A stretch of DNA of 64,000 bases from Azospirillum soli (GTDB taxonomy: Bacteria > Pseudomonadota > Alphaproteobacteria > Azospirillales > Azospirillaceae): NCBI RefSeq assembly GCF_017876165.1, contig NZ_JAGINQ010000010.1, forward strand, positions 1-64,000, written 5' to 3'. The number at the start of each line of letters is the position of its first letter. Within the stretch, counting starts at the first letter, position 1. The notes beneath the pieces are model-generated. The model was not told the origin of the DNA. It ran no database searches and was given only the letters and a program-made list of their open reading frames with translations. Below, piece by piece: positions 36,302 to 45,219 of this stretch. The position numbers were made by a program, and so were the translations under genes.

Positions 36302-37468
36302 ATGACTCTCATCACCACGACCGAAGCCCTGGAAGCCTTCTGCCAAACGCTGTCCGGGACCGAATACATCACCGTCGACACCGAGTTCCTGCGCGAGAAG
36401 ACCTACTGGCCGCAGCTCTGCCTTGTGCAGGTCGGCGGGCCGGACGGGGCCGTCGCCATCGATCCGCTCGCCGAGGGCATGGATCTGGCGCCGCTGTTCC
36501 GCGTGATGACGGATCCGTCCATCCTCAAGGTCTTCCACGCCGCCCGCCAGGACGTGGAAATCTTCTGGCACCTGTCGGGCCAGATCCCGCACCCGCTGTT
36601 CGACACGCAGGTCGCCGCCATGGTCTGCGGCTTCGGCGAGAGCGTAGGGTACGAGACGCTGGTGACCAAGCTGGCCGGCGCCCGCATCGACAAGTCCAGC
36701 CGCTTCACCGACTGGTCGCAGCGCCCCCTGACGGAACGGCAGCTGACTTACGCCCTGTCCGACGTCATTCACCTGCGCCCCGCCTATGAGAAGCTGAAGC
36801 GCCGCCTGCACCGCACCGGCCGCGCCCACTGGCTGGAAGAGGAGATGGCCGTCCTGACCGACCCGGCCACCTATCAGGTGGATCCGGAAACGTCGTGGCT
36901 GCGCCTGAAGGTGCGCACCAACAAGCCGCGCTTCATGGCGATCCTGAAGGAGCTGGCCGCGTGGCGCGAGCGCGAGGCGCAACGCCGCGATCTGCCGCGC
37001 TCCCGCGTGCTGCGCGACGAGGCCCTGCTGGAGATCGCCGCACACGCGCCGACCACGGTGGACGACCTTGCCCGCACCCGCGGCATGGGCCGGGGCTTCG
37101 CCGAGGGTCGCCAGGGCACGGACGTGCTGGCCTGCGTGCAGCGCGGCCTGGACCTTCCCGACTCCGAGCTGCCGCGCGTCGAGCCGCGCGAGGAGCCGCC
37201 GCCCGGCCTCCAGCCCATCGTCGAGTTGCTGCGCGTGCTCCTCAAGATGAAGTGCGAGGAGAACAACGTGGCGTCCAAGCTGGTTGCCTCCGCCGCCGAC
37301 CTGGAGGCCATCGCCGCCGACGATTCCGCCGATGTGCCGGCCATGCACGGCTGGCGGCGCGAGCTGTTCGGCGAGGACGCGCTGGCGCTGAAGCATGGGC
37401 GCGTCGGGCTGGCCGTCATGGACCGCCGCGTGCGAATCGTTCCGACCGGCGAAGGCTCGGCACCGTGA
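36302..37468 (+). CDS. rnd: Ribonuclease D
   Basis: A 388-residue 3'-to-5' exoribonuclease that trims tRNA precursors. The DEDDy exonuclease motifs are visible: Exo I ITVDTEFLREKTYWP, Exo II HAARQDVEIFWHL with FDTQVAAMV, and Exo III QLTYALSDVIHLRPAY with the catalytic Tyr. An HRDC domain covers about 205-290 (LAAWREREAQRRDLPRSRVLRDEALLEIA), and a further helical part ends the protein. ATG at 36302 starts it; the frame upstream to 36212 is not family-like. It is divergent from aspS. Confidence 0.96.
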   Translation: MTLITTTEALEAFCQTLSGTEYITVDTEFLREKTYWPQLCLVQVGGPDGAVAIDPLAEGMDLAPLFRVMTDPSILKVFHAARQDVEIFWHLSGQIPHPLFDTQVAAMVCGFGESVGYETLVTKLAGARIDKSSRFTDWSQRPLTERQLTYALSDVIHLRPAYEKLKRRLHRTGRAHWLEEEMAVLTDPATYQVDPETSWLRLKVRTNKPRFMAILKELAAWREREAQRRDLPRSRVLRDEALLEIAAHAPTTVDDLARTRGMGRGFAEGRQGTDVLACVQRGLDLPDSELPRVEPREEPPPGLQPIVELLRVLLKMKCEENNVASKLVASAADLEAIAADDSADVPAMHGWRRELFGEDALALKHGRVGLAVMDRRVRIVPTGEGSAP

Positions 37469-37546
37469 ACAAAGGGTGGCCGCCCCGGCGGCCATCCATT
37501 CGATCCCGCATCTTTTTTGGTGAGAATTCGAAACGTATTTCGTTTG

Positions 37547-37561
37547 TTAACCACGCTTTAA
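37547..37561 (+). promoter_or_regulatory. Perfect CtrA-type box upstream of the degenerate EAL gene
   Basis: TTAA-CCACGCT-TTAA matches the CtrA consensus TTAA-N7-TTAA exactly, with the preferred CC after the first half. It lies about 120 bases before the gene start at 37682, in an AT-rich island. Confidence 0.6.
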
Positions 37562-37681
37562 GGCCTTTTTAAACAAGCATAGGCTTGATATCTCAATGGA
37601 CCGAGTCCGTGCTGACCTGGTCCAAAGGGACGATGGCGGCATTCGGGCGCGAGCACCGGGCCGGTTTGGGGGATTTCGCGT

Positions 37682-38971
37682 ATGAGCAGGTTCGGCGGCA
37701 AACCACCTATGGGACGCGACCGCGTCCGCCTCTCCACGACGGAGAAGCAGGCCGCCGTCGCCGCCGCCAAGGACCAGAAACCCGAGTTCGACAACGACAA
37801 GCTGCTGAACCTTCTGCGCTCGGCCAAAAGCGAGTTGCAGGGGACGCGGCTCATCCACATGCACCTGTCGCTGCTGAAGGACAAGGACCCGGCCAGCCAG
37901 ATGATCGTGCGCACGATCATCCAGGAACTGTCGAGCAAGGCGTCCTACCTGCAAGCCTTCAACATCTCCAACGGCGACGTCATCATCCTCTACAAGGGTT
38001 TGAAGCTGACCGGCGTCACCGACGTCTGCCAGAAGGTCGAGCAGATCTTCCTGTCGAAGACGACGCTGACCGGGCCGAACCCGTACAAGGAATATTCGCT
38101 TTATTCGATCATGGAACTGGCGTTGAACTTCATCAACGTCATCCGCTTCGTCGAGGAGTTGCAGGCCGGCGAGACGGGCTTCCACACCGCCGAGACCAAG
38201 CCGCCGATCACGCTGGAGGAGATGGCCAAGCTCGAACGCTCCATGCAGATGTTCGACCTGTCGCCGTTCCTCTTCAACCAAGCCATCTCCAACATCGGCC
38301 CGGCCACCGAAGACGAGATGGAGTATTTCGAACTCTACATCTCGATCAAGCTGCTGCAGGAGCGGCTCTGCCCCGACTACGACATCACCGCCAACAAGTG
38401 GCTGTTCAACTACTTCACGGCGAATCTCGACCAGTCGGTGCTGCGCGCGCTGAACCACGGCCTCAGCTTCATGCGCGGTCGGCGCATCGGCATCAACATC
38501 AACCTGTCCACCGTGATCTCCACCGGCTTCGTGAAGTTCGACGAACGCCTGCCCATGGACTTCCGCGGGCAGGTGGTGCTTGAGATTTCCAAGGGCGACC
38601 TGATCGAGAACCTGTCGCTGTTCAACGAGGTCGTCGATTTCGCCCAGGACCGCAAATACCAGATCGCGGTGGACGGCCTGAACCCGTTCTGGGTGACCAA
38701 CTTCGACCTGGAATATCTGAACGCCGACTACGCGAAGATCTTCTGGTCCAGCGACATGCTGGAGATGGACCCGACCTTCGAGAAGTATTTCTTCGACCGC
38801 ATCGCCGAGCAGGACCGCTGCAAGTTCATCCTGGCGCGCTGCGACAGCGTGTCCAGCCTCGTCTACGCGCACAAGGCCGGTATCAATTTCGTCCAGGGCC
38901 GCGCGGTGGACAACATCCTGCGCAAGGGCGTCAGCGTCCGCGAAGCCATCTCCCACGCCAAGGTGACCTGA
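37682..38971 (+). CDS. Degenerate EAL-domain protein
   Basis: A 429-residue soluble protein with a C-terminal half (about 265-425) that follows the EAL phosphodiesterase fold: GININLSTVIS, VVLEISKGDLIENLSLFNEVVDF, NADYAKIFWS, then CDSVSSLVYAHKAGINFVQGRAV. The catalytic signatures are lost: the EAL position has no ExL motif and the DDFGTG loop reads VDGLNPFW. It therefore cannot be an ordinary c-di-GMP phosphodiesterase and may bind the nucleotide or a partner instead. The N-terminal 260 residues are mostly helical and not recognised. ATG at 37682 follows GGGGGA at good spacing. A perfect CtrA-type box sits upstream. Confidence 0.75.
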   Translation: MSRFGGKPPMGRDRVRLSTTEKQAAVAAAKDQKPEFDNDKLLNLLRSAKSELQGTRLIHMHLSLLKDKDPASQMIVRTIIQELSSKASYLQAFNISNGDVIILYKGLKLTGVTDVCQKVEQIFLSKTTLTGPNPYKEYSLYSIMELALNFINVIRFVEELQAGETGFHTAETKPPITLEEMAKLERSMQMFDLSPFLFNQAISNIGPATEDEMEYFELYISIKLLQERLCPDYDITANKWLFNYFTANLDQSVLRALNHGLSFMRGRRIGININLSTVISTGFVKFDERLPMDFRGQVVLEISKGDLIENLSLFNEVVDFAQDRKYQIAVDGLNPFWVTNFDLEYLNADYAKIFWSSDMLEMDPTFEKYFFDRIAEQDRCKFILARCDSVSSLVYAHKAGINFVQGRAVDNILRKGVSVREAISHAKVT

Positions 38972-39001
38972 GCCTCTTATTCTCGCAGGCAATAGATTTT
39001 T

Positions 39002-39129
39002 CACGGATTACACGGATTTAAACGCGAATTTATTCGTCTTGTTAAACCGCGGCCCTTCCGAAAAAAGCCGCTGGCAAGCAAATAAAAATCCGTGCAATCC
39101 GTGTTTTAAATCCGCGAAATCCGTGTAGT
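39002..39129. repeat. Inverted repeat built from ACACGGATT units
   Basis: The left part (39002-39025) reads CACGGATTACACGGATTTAA; the right part (39084-39129) carries the complementary ATCCGTGCAATCCGTG and AATCCGCGAAATCCGTGTAG. Together they can fold into a long imperfect hairpin between two convergent genes. Similar ATCCGTG-type motifs occur between genes in many unrelated bacteria; their role is not settled. The region is much more AT-rich than its surroundings. Confidence 0.65.
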
Positions 39130-39152
39130 CTCTGTTGCTCCACGAGAATCCA

Positions 39153-40670
39153 TCACTCCGCCGCTTCCGGACGGGGTTGGACGACTTCACCCTTACGGCT
39201 CAGCACCTTCGCCAGCGCATCCAGCCGCCTCTGGACGACCTCGCCGGCCGGCACGCTGCCATCCTCGGGCAGGGTCAGCACCAGCCGCTCGCCCGACACC
39301 TTCAGCACGGTCCGCTGCAGCAGCGCCGTCGCACCGCCGGTCAGCGTGTGGGCCAGCCGCAGCGCCAGCCCCAGCACCAGGGCCTTCAGCGCCTGCGCGT
39401 CCGACAGCAGAGCCCGCGCCCCCAGCGTCGCCGGCCCCTCGATCGTTCCCGTGTAGCGGGCATAGGCGGCCAGAGCCAGGAACGCCCGCTCATCGTGGTC
39501 CACGCCGGGAAACGGGAAGCGCAGAATGCGCAGGAAGGCGTGTTCCGCCCGATAGTCCGGATGATCCGACCAGCCCACATCACTCAGAAGGCAGGCCGCA
39601 TGGCGCAGCCGCTGCGCGGCGTCGTCCTCTCCGGCGAACAGGCCGCTTGTCCAGGCGATCAACAGCGCCGGGTCGCCGAGCCGCCCGAACCGCTGCGCCC
39701 AATCGTCCGCCGCCGCCAGCAAGGGGTCATGCCGCTGCATCTCCGGGCTCAGCAGCGAGAACAGGTGCCCTTCACGCAGGCCGAAGGCCGAGAACACCAC
39801 GGCCGAGGGCTGCGCCGCCCGCAGCAACCGCTCGAACACCAGTGCCGCGTAGGGCAGCGTGTCGATGCGCCGGCGCGAGCCGGACATCTTCTCCAGCGAC
39901 GACTTGCTCTGCCTGGCGATCAGCGCCGCGAAGTCGCGCGCCTCGCCGGCCGGCACGGTGTAATGGTGGATGATGTGCAGCGGGTGCTTGGTCTGCTCCA
40001 TGTGCAGCTTGGCGAGCGCGCGCCAGCCGCCGCCGACCGGGTAGAAGGGCCGCCCCTTGACCTGCAACAGCCAGTCCAGCGTCTCGAAATGCTGGTCGAT
40101 GGTGCGGTTCAGCCCGTTCTGCTTGACCGCCCCGCTCTCCATCAGGCGCAACGGCCCCAGCGGCGTGGTTACATGCTCGCCGATGACGCCGTGATCGAGC
40201 CGGACCAGCTCCAGGCTGCCGCCGCCCATGTCGCCGACCAGCCCGTGCGCCGCCGGAGTGCCGGACAGCACGCCCAAGGCGGACAGCCGCGCTTCCTCCT
40301 CGCCGCTGATCACGCGGACGGTCAGGCCGGTGCGCTGCTCGATGGCGTCCACGAAGGCGGGGCCATCCTCCGCATCGCGCAGGGCGGCGGTGGCGATGAC
40401 GTCCAGGCGGCCGACGCGCATGGCCGAGGCCAGCAGCGCGAACCGCTCCAGCGCGTCCAGCGCCTGCACCTTGCCGTCGGGGTTCAGGCGCCTGGACTTC
40501 TCGACTCCGCGCCCCAGCCCGCACAGTACCTTCTCGTTGAAGATCGGCAGCGGCGCCCGTTTCAGCCCGTCATAGACGACCAGACGGATGGAGTTGGAGC
40601 CGATATCGATGACCGCAACCCGCTCGGCCTTTTCAACCGGTGAGGCGGTGCGTTCCTGCGCCGACGTCAT
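39153..40670 (-). CDS. ppx: Exopolyphosphatase / guanosine pentaphosphatase (Ppx/GppA)
   Basis: A 505-residue Ppx/GppA phosphatase that hydrolyses terminal phosphate from polyphosphate and/or converts pppGpp to ppGpp. The actin-like ATPase fold shows VAVIDIGSNSIRLVVYDG, ATAALRDAEDGPAF, VISGEEEARLSALGV and GLVGDMGGGSLELVRL. The C-terminal half includes the HD-like part seen in longer members (LLSDVGWSDHPDYRAEHAF). ATG at 40670 is used; the TTG two codons upstream is less likely. It follows ppk by about 20 bases, so both are in one operon making and breaking polyphosphate. Confidence 0.95.
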   Translation of the reverse strand: MTSAQERTASPVEKAERVAVIDIGSNSIRLVVYDGLKRAPLPIFNEKVLCGLGRGVEKSRRLNPDGKVQALDALERFALLASAMRVGRLDVIATAALRDAEDGPAFVDAIEQRTGLTVRVISGEEEARLSALGVLSGTPAAHGLVGDMGGGSLELVRLDHGVIGEHVTTPLGPLRLMESGAVKQNGLNRTIDQHFETLDWLLQVKGRPFYPVGGGWRALAKLHMEQTKHPLHIIHHYTVPAGEARDFAALIARQSKSSLEKMSGSRRRIDTLPYAALVFERLLRAAQPSAVVFSAFGLREGHLFSLLSPEMQRHDPLLAAADDWAQRFGRLGDPALLIAWTSGLFAGEDDAAQRLRHAACLLSDVGWSDHPDYRAEHAFLRILRFPFPGVDHDERAFLALAAYARYTGTIEGPATLGARALLSDAQALKALVLGLALRLAHTLTGGATALLQRTVLKVSGERLVLTLPEDGSVPAGEVVQRRLDALAKVLSRKGEVVQPRPEAAE

Positions 40671-40689
40671 GGGCAACCCTTGCCTTGCT

Positions 40690-42864
40690 TCAAGAGACCG
40701 TGCGGAGCTTCAACCGCGGCGGGGTGCGTTTGGTCGCGATCGCACTGCCCCGTCCCGACAGGCTCGGGTTGGTCATGAAGTAGTTGTGGGCGCTGAACGC
40801 GTCCGGTCCAGCCTCCACCCGATGATAGACGCCGTCCGGCCCCAACTTCCAGGTGTGCGCTTCGTCCTTGAAGTTGGCGACCATGATCTGATCCAGAACC
40901 TGCTCGTGCACCGTCGGGTTCTCGATGGGCACCAGCGTCTCGATGCGGCGGTCCAGATTGCGCGGCATCCAGTCGGCGGAGGAGATGAAGACCTTGGCGT
41001 GCGGGCTCGGCAGCGGGTGGCCGTTGCCGAAGCAGACGACGCGTCCGTGCTCCAGGAAGCGGCCGACGATGCTGCGCACGCGGATGTTCTCCGACAGGCC
41101 CTTCACGCCGGGGCGCAGGCAGCAGATGCCGCGAATCACCATGTCGATCTGCACGCCCTTCTGGGACGCCTGGTACAGCTTGTCGATGATCTCCGAATCG
41201 ACCAGGGAGTTCAGCTTCACCCAGATCTGCGCCGGCTTGCCGGCGGCGGCGTTGGCGATCTCCGCGTCGATTTTCTGCATCAGCTTCTGGCGCAGCGTGA
41301 TCGGCGCGATGGCGATCTTCTCCAACACCTTCGGCGTGGCGTAGCCGGTCATGAAGTTGAACATCACCGCCGCGTCGTGGCACAGCGCCGGGTCGCAGGT
41401 GAAGAAGGACAGGTCGGTATAGATCTTCGCCGTGATCGGGTGGTAGTTGCCCGTCCCGAAATGGACGTAGCTGCGCAGAGCCTTGTTTTCGCGCCGCACG
41501 ACCAGCGACACCTTGGCGTGCGTCTTCAAATCCACGAAGCCGTAGACCACCTGGGCGCCCGCGCGTTCCAGGTCGCGCGCCCAGCGGATGTTGGCCTCCT
41601 CGTCGAAGCGCGCCTTCAGCTCGACCAGCGCCGTGACCGACTTGCCGGCCTCCGCCGCCTCGATCAGCGCGGCGACGATGGGGCTGTCCTTGCTGGTGCG
41701 GTACAGCGTCTGCTTGATGGCGACCACCTGCGGATCGCGCGCGGCCTGCCGGATGAACTGCACCACCACGTCGAAGCTCTCGTACGGGTGGTGGACGACG
41801 ATGTCCTTATCGCGGATTGCCGCGAAACAGTCGCCGCCGAAGTCGCGGATCCGCTCCGGGAAGCGGGCGTTGAACGGCCGGAAGACGAGGTCCGGCCGCT
41901 CGTCCACGATCAGCTGCTTGGTGTCGGTCAGACCGATCAGCCCGTCGAGGATGAACACGTCGTCGTTCGACACGTTCAGCTCATGCCGCAGGAACTCGCG
42001 CAGGTCGGCGGCCATGCCCGCGTCGGTGGCGAGCCGGATGACGCTGCCCCGGCGGCGGCGCTTCAGCGCGCTTTCGAAGGTCCGGACCAGATCTTCCGCT
42101 TCTTCCTCGATTTCGATTTCGCTGTCGCGCAGCACGCGGAAGACGCCGTGCGCCTTCACCTGGAACGGCGGGAACAGGCGGTCGATGAACAGCATCACCG
42201 CCTTTTCCAACTGGATGAATCGGATGTCGGAGCCCGGCAGGCGGATGAAGCGGTCCAGCTGCGCCGGCAGCGGCACCAGCGCGTCCAGATGCCGCCCCTT
42301 CACCGGCTCGTGCAGTTGCAGCGCCAGCGCGAAGCCCAGGTTCGGCAGGAACGGGAAGGGATGCGCCGGATCGACCGCGATGGGCGTCAGAATCGGGAAG
42401 ATGTCGTCGAGGAACTTGGCTTCCAGCCAATCCTTTTCGCCGTCGGACAGGTCCTCCGCCTCGGCCACCGTGATCCCGGCCTCGCGCAGGTCCACCCGCA
42501 GGCTGCGCCACATGGCCTGCTGGCTGTTCATCAGCTCGATGATGCGCTGGTTGACGGCGGCCAGCTGCTGGGCCGGCGTCAGGTTCTCGGCACTCGGCGT
42601 CTTCACGCCGGCCGCCACCTGCCCCTTCAGGCCGGCGACGCGCACCATGTAGAACTCGTCCAGGTTGCTGGCCGAGATCGACAGGAAGCGCAGCCGCTCC
42701 AGCAGCGGGTGATTCGGGTTGGAGGCCTCTTCCAGGACGCGCTGGTTGAAGGCCAGCCACGACAGCTCGCGGTTGATGAAGCGCTCCGGGGAGTTCGCTT
42801 CGATGCTGAACGCTTCCAGGTCCTGAAGGTGGGTCACGGCGGCCTCGGGCTTTTCAGGGATCAT
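40690..42864 (-). CDS. ppk: Polyphosphate kinase 1
   Basis: PPK1 reversibly makes inorganic polyphosphate from ATP. The 724-residue protein has the N-terminal helical domain ([20 protein letters not shown]), the head domain, and two phospholipase-D-like catalytic domains. The phosphorylated histidine is in [15 protein letters not shown] (His449); [12 protein letters not shown] and [19 protein letters not shown] are further active-site motifs. The annotated ATG at 42864 is directly preceded by a perfect hairpin that leaves no ribosome site; a GTG nine codons in (42837) has GAGG five bases upstream and may be the true start. ppx follows in the same operon. Confidence 0.96.
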   Translation of the reverse strand: MIPEKPEAAVTHLQDLEAFSIEANSPERFINRELSWLAFNQRVLEEASNPNHPLLERLRFLSISASNLDEFYMVRVAGLKGQVAAGVKTPSAENLTPAQQLAAVNQRIIELMNSQQAMWRSLRVDLREAGITVAEAEDLSDGEKDWLEAKFLDDIFPILTPIAVDPAHPFPFLPNLGFALALQLHEPVKGRHLDALVPLPAQLDRFIRLPGSDIRFIQLEKAVMLFIDRLFPPFQVKAHGVFRVLRDSEIEIEEEAEDLVRTFESALKRRRRGSVIRLATDAGMAADLREFLRHELNVSNDDVFILDGLIGLTDTKQLIVDERPDLVFRPFNARFPERIRDFGGDCFAAIRDKDIVVHHPYESFDVVVQFIRQAARDPQVVAIKQTLYRTSKDSPIVAALIEAAEAGKSVTALVELKARFDEEANIRWARDLERAGAQVVYGFVDLKTHAKVSLVVRRENKALRSYVHFGTGNYHPITAKIYTDLSFFTCDPALCHDAAVMFNFMTGYATPKVLEKIAIAPITLRQKLMQKIDAEIANAAAGKPAQIWVKLNSLVDSEIIDKLYQASQKGVQIDMVIRGICCLRPGVKGLSENIRVRSIVGRFLEHGRVVCFGNGHPLPSPHAKVFISSADWMPRNLDRRIETLVPIENPTVHEQVLDQIMVANFKDEAHTWKLGPDGVYHRVEAGPDAFSAHNYFMTNPSLSGRGSAIATKRTPPRLKLRTVS

Positions 42865-42865
42865 G

Positions 42866-42885
42866 GCGCCGGCGAAAGCCGGCGC
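42866..42885 (-). repeat. Perfect hairpin directly before ppk
   Basis: GCGCCGGC and GCCGGCGC form an 8-bp stem across a GAAA loop (TTTC on the ppk message). It ends one base before the ppk ATG and so covers the place of its ribosome site. It may be a translational control element, or a REP-type repeat at a wrongly assigned start. Confidence 0.75.
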
Positions 42886-42997
42886 ACCAGTCGGGGCGAC
42901 GAGTCTATCCCATTTAGGTTACGGTTTCGGGACAAGCATAGTCCCTGCTGAAAAACAGGTTCAAGCCCGCCCCGTCACGTCAATCCGGATGACCAGG

Positions 42998-43516
42998 ATG
43001 AAGACCCTCTACCTGCTTCGTCACGCGAAATCGTCCTGGGACAATCCCGCCCTGGACGACCACGACCGTCCACTGGCCCCGCGCGGGGAAAAGGCGGCCC
43101 AGAAGATCGGCCGGCACCTGAAGGAGCACAAGGCGCACATCGACCTCGTCCTGTGTTCGACCGCCATCCGCGCGGTGGACACCGGACGGCGCGTGTTGTC
43201 CGCCATGGGGGCCACGACCGTTCCCGTGGAGCATGAACGGGGCCTCTATCTCTGCGGCCAGCACGTGCTGCTGGAACGGTTGCGCGACGCCCCGGATTCG
43301 GCCGGATCGCTGATGCTGGTCGCCCACAATCCCGACCTGCATGAGTTGGCCCAGCAGCTCGTCGGTTCCGGCGACGACCACCACCGCGAGGCGCTGGCCG
43401 AGAAGTTTCCGACCGGTGCCTGCGCCGTGCTGCTGTTCGAGACGATGCACTGGCGGGACCTCGACCTCGGGGCCGGCCGGCTCGCTGATTTCGTGCTGCC
43501 GCGCAAACTTGCTTAA
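42998..43516 (+). CDS. SixA-family histidine phosphatase
   Basis: A 172-residue member of the histidine phosphatase superfamily, SixA type, which removes phosphate from phosphohistidine or small phosphoesters. The catalytic RHG-like motif is TLYLLRHAKSSWDNP; the second histidine is in LMLVAHNPDLHEL. LCSTAIRAVDTGRRV is the usual substrate-side helix. The start at 42998 gives the normal N-terminus; ATG at 42989 is also possible. It lies beside the polyphosphate genes, divergent from ppk, and is followed by the CYTH-CHAD gene, but a role in polyphosphate metabolism is inference. Confidence 0.88.
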   Translation: MKTLYLLRHAKSSWDNPALDDHDRPLAPRGEKAAQKIGRHLKEHKAHIDLVLCSTAIRAVDTGRRVLSAMGATTVPVEHERGLYLCGQHVLLERLRDAPDSAGSLMLVAHNPDLHELAQQLVGSGDDHHREALAEKFPTGACAVLLFETMHWRDLDLGAGRLADFVLPRKLA

Positions 43517-43551
43517 CCCACAGCGAGGCTTGGGGTATTTCAACTTTGTCC

Positions 43552-45207
43552 ATGTTGGGCTCCGTCCAGACCGGGAGTGCCCCCTTGTCATCCGCACCGC
43601 CGAAAACGACCGCGACCGCGACCGCCGTTCGGGAAGTGGAAATGAAGCTCCACCTCGACCCGCGCGACCTCGGCCGCGTCCTGGGCCTGGAAGCCCTGCG
43701 CGAGCGGGCGGAGGGGGAGCCGGTCACCCGCCACCTGCGCACCGTCTATTTCGACACGCCGGACCTGCGCCTGTTCGCCGGCGGCGTGGCGCTCCGCGTG
43801 CGCCAGGACGGCGATCGCTTCATCCAGACCCTGAAGACGGTCAACTCCGCGACCACCGGCGACTCGGCCGCCGTCGCCGTCCGCAAGGAGTGGGAGTGGA
43901 CCATCGCCACCGCCACTCCCGATCTCGCCCCTCTGGAGGCCGAGGGCATCGCCGCCCTGGTCCCGGCGGAGACCCGCTCGGCGCTGGCCCCCATCTTCAC
44001 GACGGACTTCCGGCGCACCGTCCTGCTCGTCCGTCCCGACGCGCTCACCGCCATCGAGGTCGCGGTGGACGAGGGGGAGATCGCCGCCGGCACCGCCTGC
44101 GCCCGCATCAGCGAGGTGGAGCTGGAACTGAAATCCGGACGCGTCAGCCGCCTGTTCGACCTCGCCCTGGCGCTCCAGCGCGGCGTGCCCATGCGCATCG
44201 GCACGGAGAGCAAGGCGGAACTCGGCTACCGGCTCGTCACCGGCCGCCTGCCCGCCCCCGTCCTGCCGGAGCCCCTCGGCCTGTCCCCCGTCACCACGGC
44301 GGCGGAGGCGTACCGACACATCGTCCGCCACTGCCTGCGCCAGCTTCTCGCCAACGAGGCCTGCGCGCTGGCCGATGGCGACGTGGAAGGGCTGCACCAG
44401 ATGCGGGTCGCGTTGCGCCGGCTGCGCACCGCCTTCCGGCTGTTCCGCCCGGTCACCGGAAAGCCGGACCTCTGCCGCGCCGGTGACGGTCTTCGCTGGC
44501 TCACCGGGCAGCTCGGCCCGGCGCGGGAATGGGATGTGCTGCTGTCCGGTGTGATCGAGCCGTTCGCCGCCTCCGCCAAGGCCCCCGCCGGCCTGCCCGC
44601 CTTGGCTGCTGCCGTCCGGGAAGCCCGCCGTGCGCCCACCCACATGGCGATGGAGGCGATCCTGTCGCCCCGCTGCACCGGGTTACTGCTGGCGCTCGGC
44701 GCGTGGGTGGAGGAAGGCCGCTGGCACACCGGCGCGGAACCGGCGCTCCGCGCCCAACTCGACCGTCCCGTCGCAGAGCTGGCCGGCGGCTGGCTCGCCA
44801 CGCAGCACGCCAAGGCGATGAAGGCCGGCAAGGAGCTGGACAACGCCGACACCAAGGCTCTGGACACGCTGCGGCGGCGCCTGCGCAAGCTGCGCTACGC
44901 GGCGGAGTTCTTCCGTGGCCTCTACGCGCCGGAGGCCACGCACCCCTTCATCGCCGCCTTGGAGGCTGTGCTGGGCGAACTCGACGCCGACCACGACACG
45001 GCCATCGCCCGAAACCTGCTGCGCACGCTTCCCGCCATTGCCCCCGGCGCCGACCCGGCCGTCGCCGACGCCGCGCTGAAATGGCTGAACAAGCGGGCCG
45101 AAAAGCGCCGCAAGGCCATCCCCGATCTGTGGAAGGCGTTCAAGGAGACGCCGGTGTTCTGGGAGGCGCGCGCCCTCACCCGTCCCCGGCGGGAGGGTGA
45201 GGGGTAA
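43552..45207 (+). CDS. CYTH and CHAD domain protein (inorganic polyphosphate-related)
   Basis: A 551-residue two-domain protein. The CYTH domain (about 30-225) has the signature REVEMKLHL (ExExK), which in bacterial members hydrolyses tripolyphosphate. The CHAD domain (about 255-545) has the conserved histidine/basic helices GLHQMRVALRRLRTAFRLF and RRRLRKLRYAAEFF, and is known to bind polyphosphate. Its neighbours are ppk, ppx and a SixA-type phosphatase, so it probably acts on or is located by polyphosphate. The ATG at 43552 has no close ribosome site; TTG at 43585 has GGGAG eight bases upstream. The last dozen codons are encoded by a palindromic repeat (45173-45203). Confidence 0.92.
   Translation: MLGSVQTGSAPLSSAPPKTTATATAVREVEMKLHLDPRDLGRVLGLEALRERAEGEPVTRHLRTVYFDTPDLRLFAGGVALRVRQDGDRFIQTLKTVNSATTGDSAAVAVRKEWEWTIATATPDLAPLEAEGIAALVPAETRSALAPIFTTDFRRTVLLVRPDALTAIEVAVDEGEIAAGTACARISEVELELKSGRVSRLFDLALALQRGVPMRIGTESKAELGYRLVTGRLPAPVLPEPLGLSPVTTAAEAYRHIVRHCLRQLLANEACALADGDVEGLHQMRVALRRLRTAFRLFRPVTGKPDLCRAGDGLRWLTGQLGPAREWDVLLSGVIEPFAASAKAPAGLPALAAAVREARRAPTHMAMEAILSPRCTGLLLALGAWVEEGRWHTGAEPALRAQLDRPVAELAGGWLATQHAKAMKAGKELDNADTKALDTLRRRLRKLRYAAEFFRGLYAPEATHPFIAALEAVLGELDADHDTAIARNLLRTLPAIAPGADPAVADAALKWLNKRAEKRRKAIPDLWKAFKETPVFWEARALTRPRREGEG
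45173..45203. repeat. Palindromic repeat in the 3' end of the CYTH-CHAD gene
   Basis: CCCTCACCC (45173-45181) pairs with GGGTGAGGG (45195-45203), with TCCC/GGGA extending the stem inward. It encodes the last residues before the TAA and may also serve as a bidirectional terminator for this gene and the convergent dxs. It resembles the C-rich/G-rich repeats at 25060 and 61312. Confidence 0.7.
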
Positions 45208-45219
45208 GCGTCACATCGC

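Noticed and set aside
39014..39046. A possible second CtrA site around TTTAAACGCGAATTTATT
   Set aside because: The two halves do not both fit TTAA at a 7-base spacing; the AT-rich repeat explains the match.
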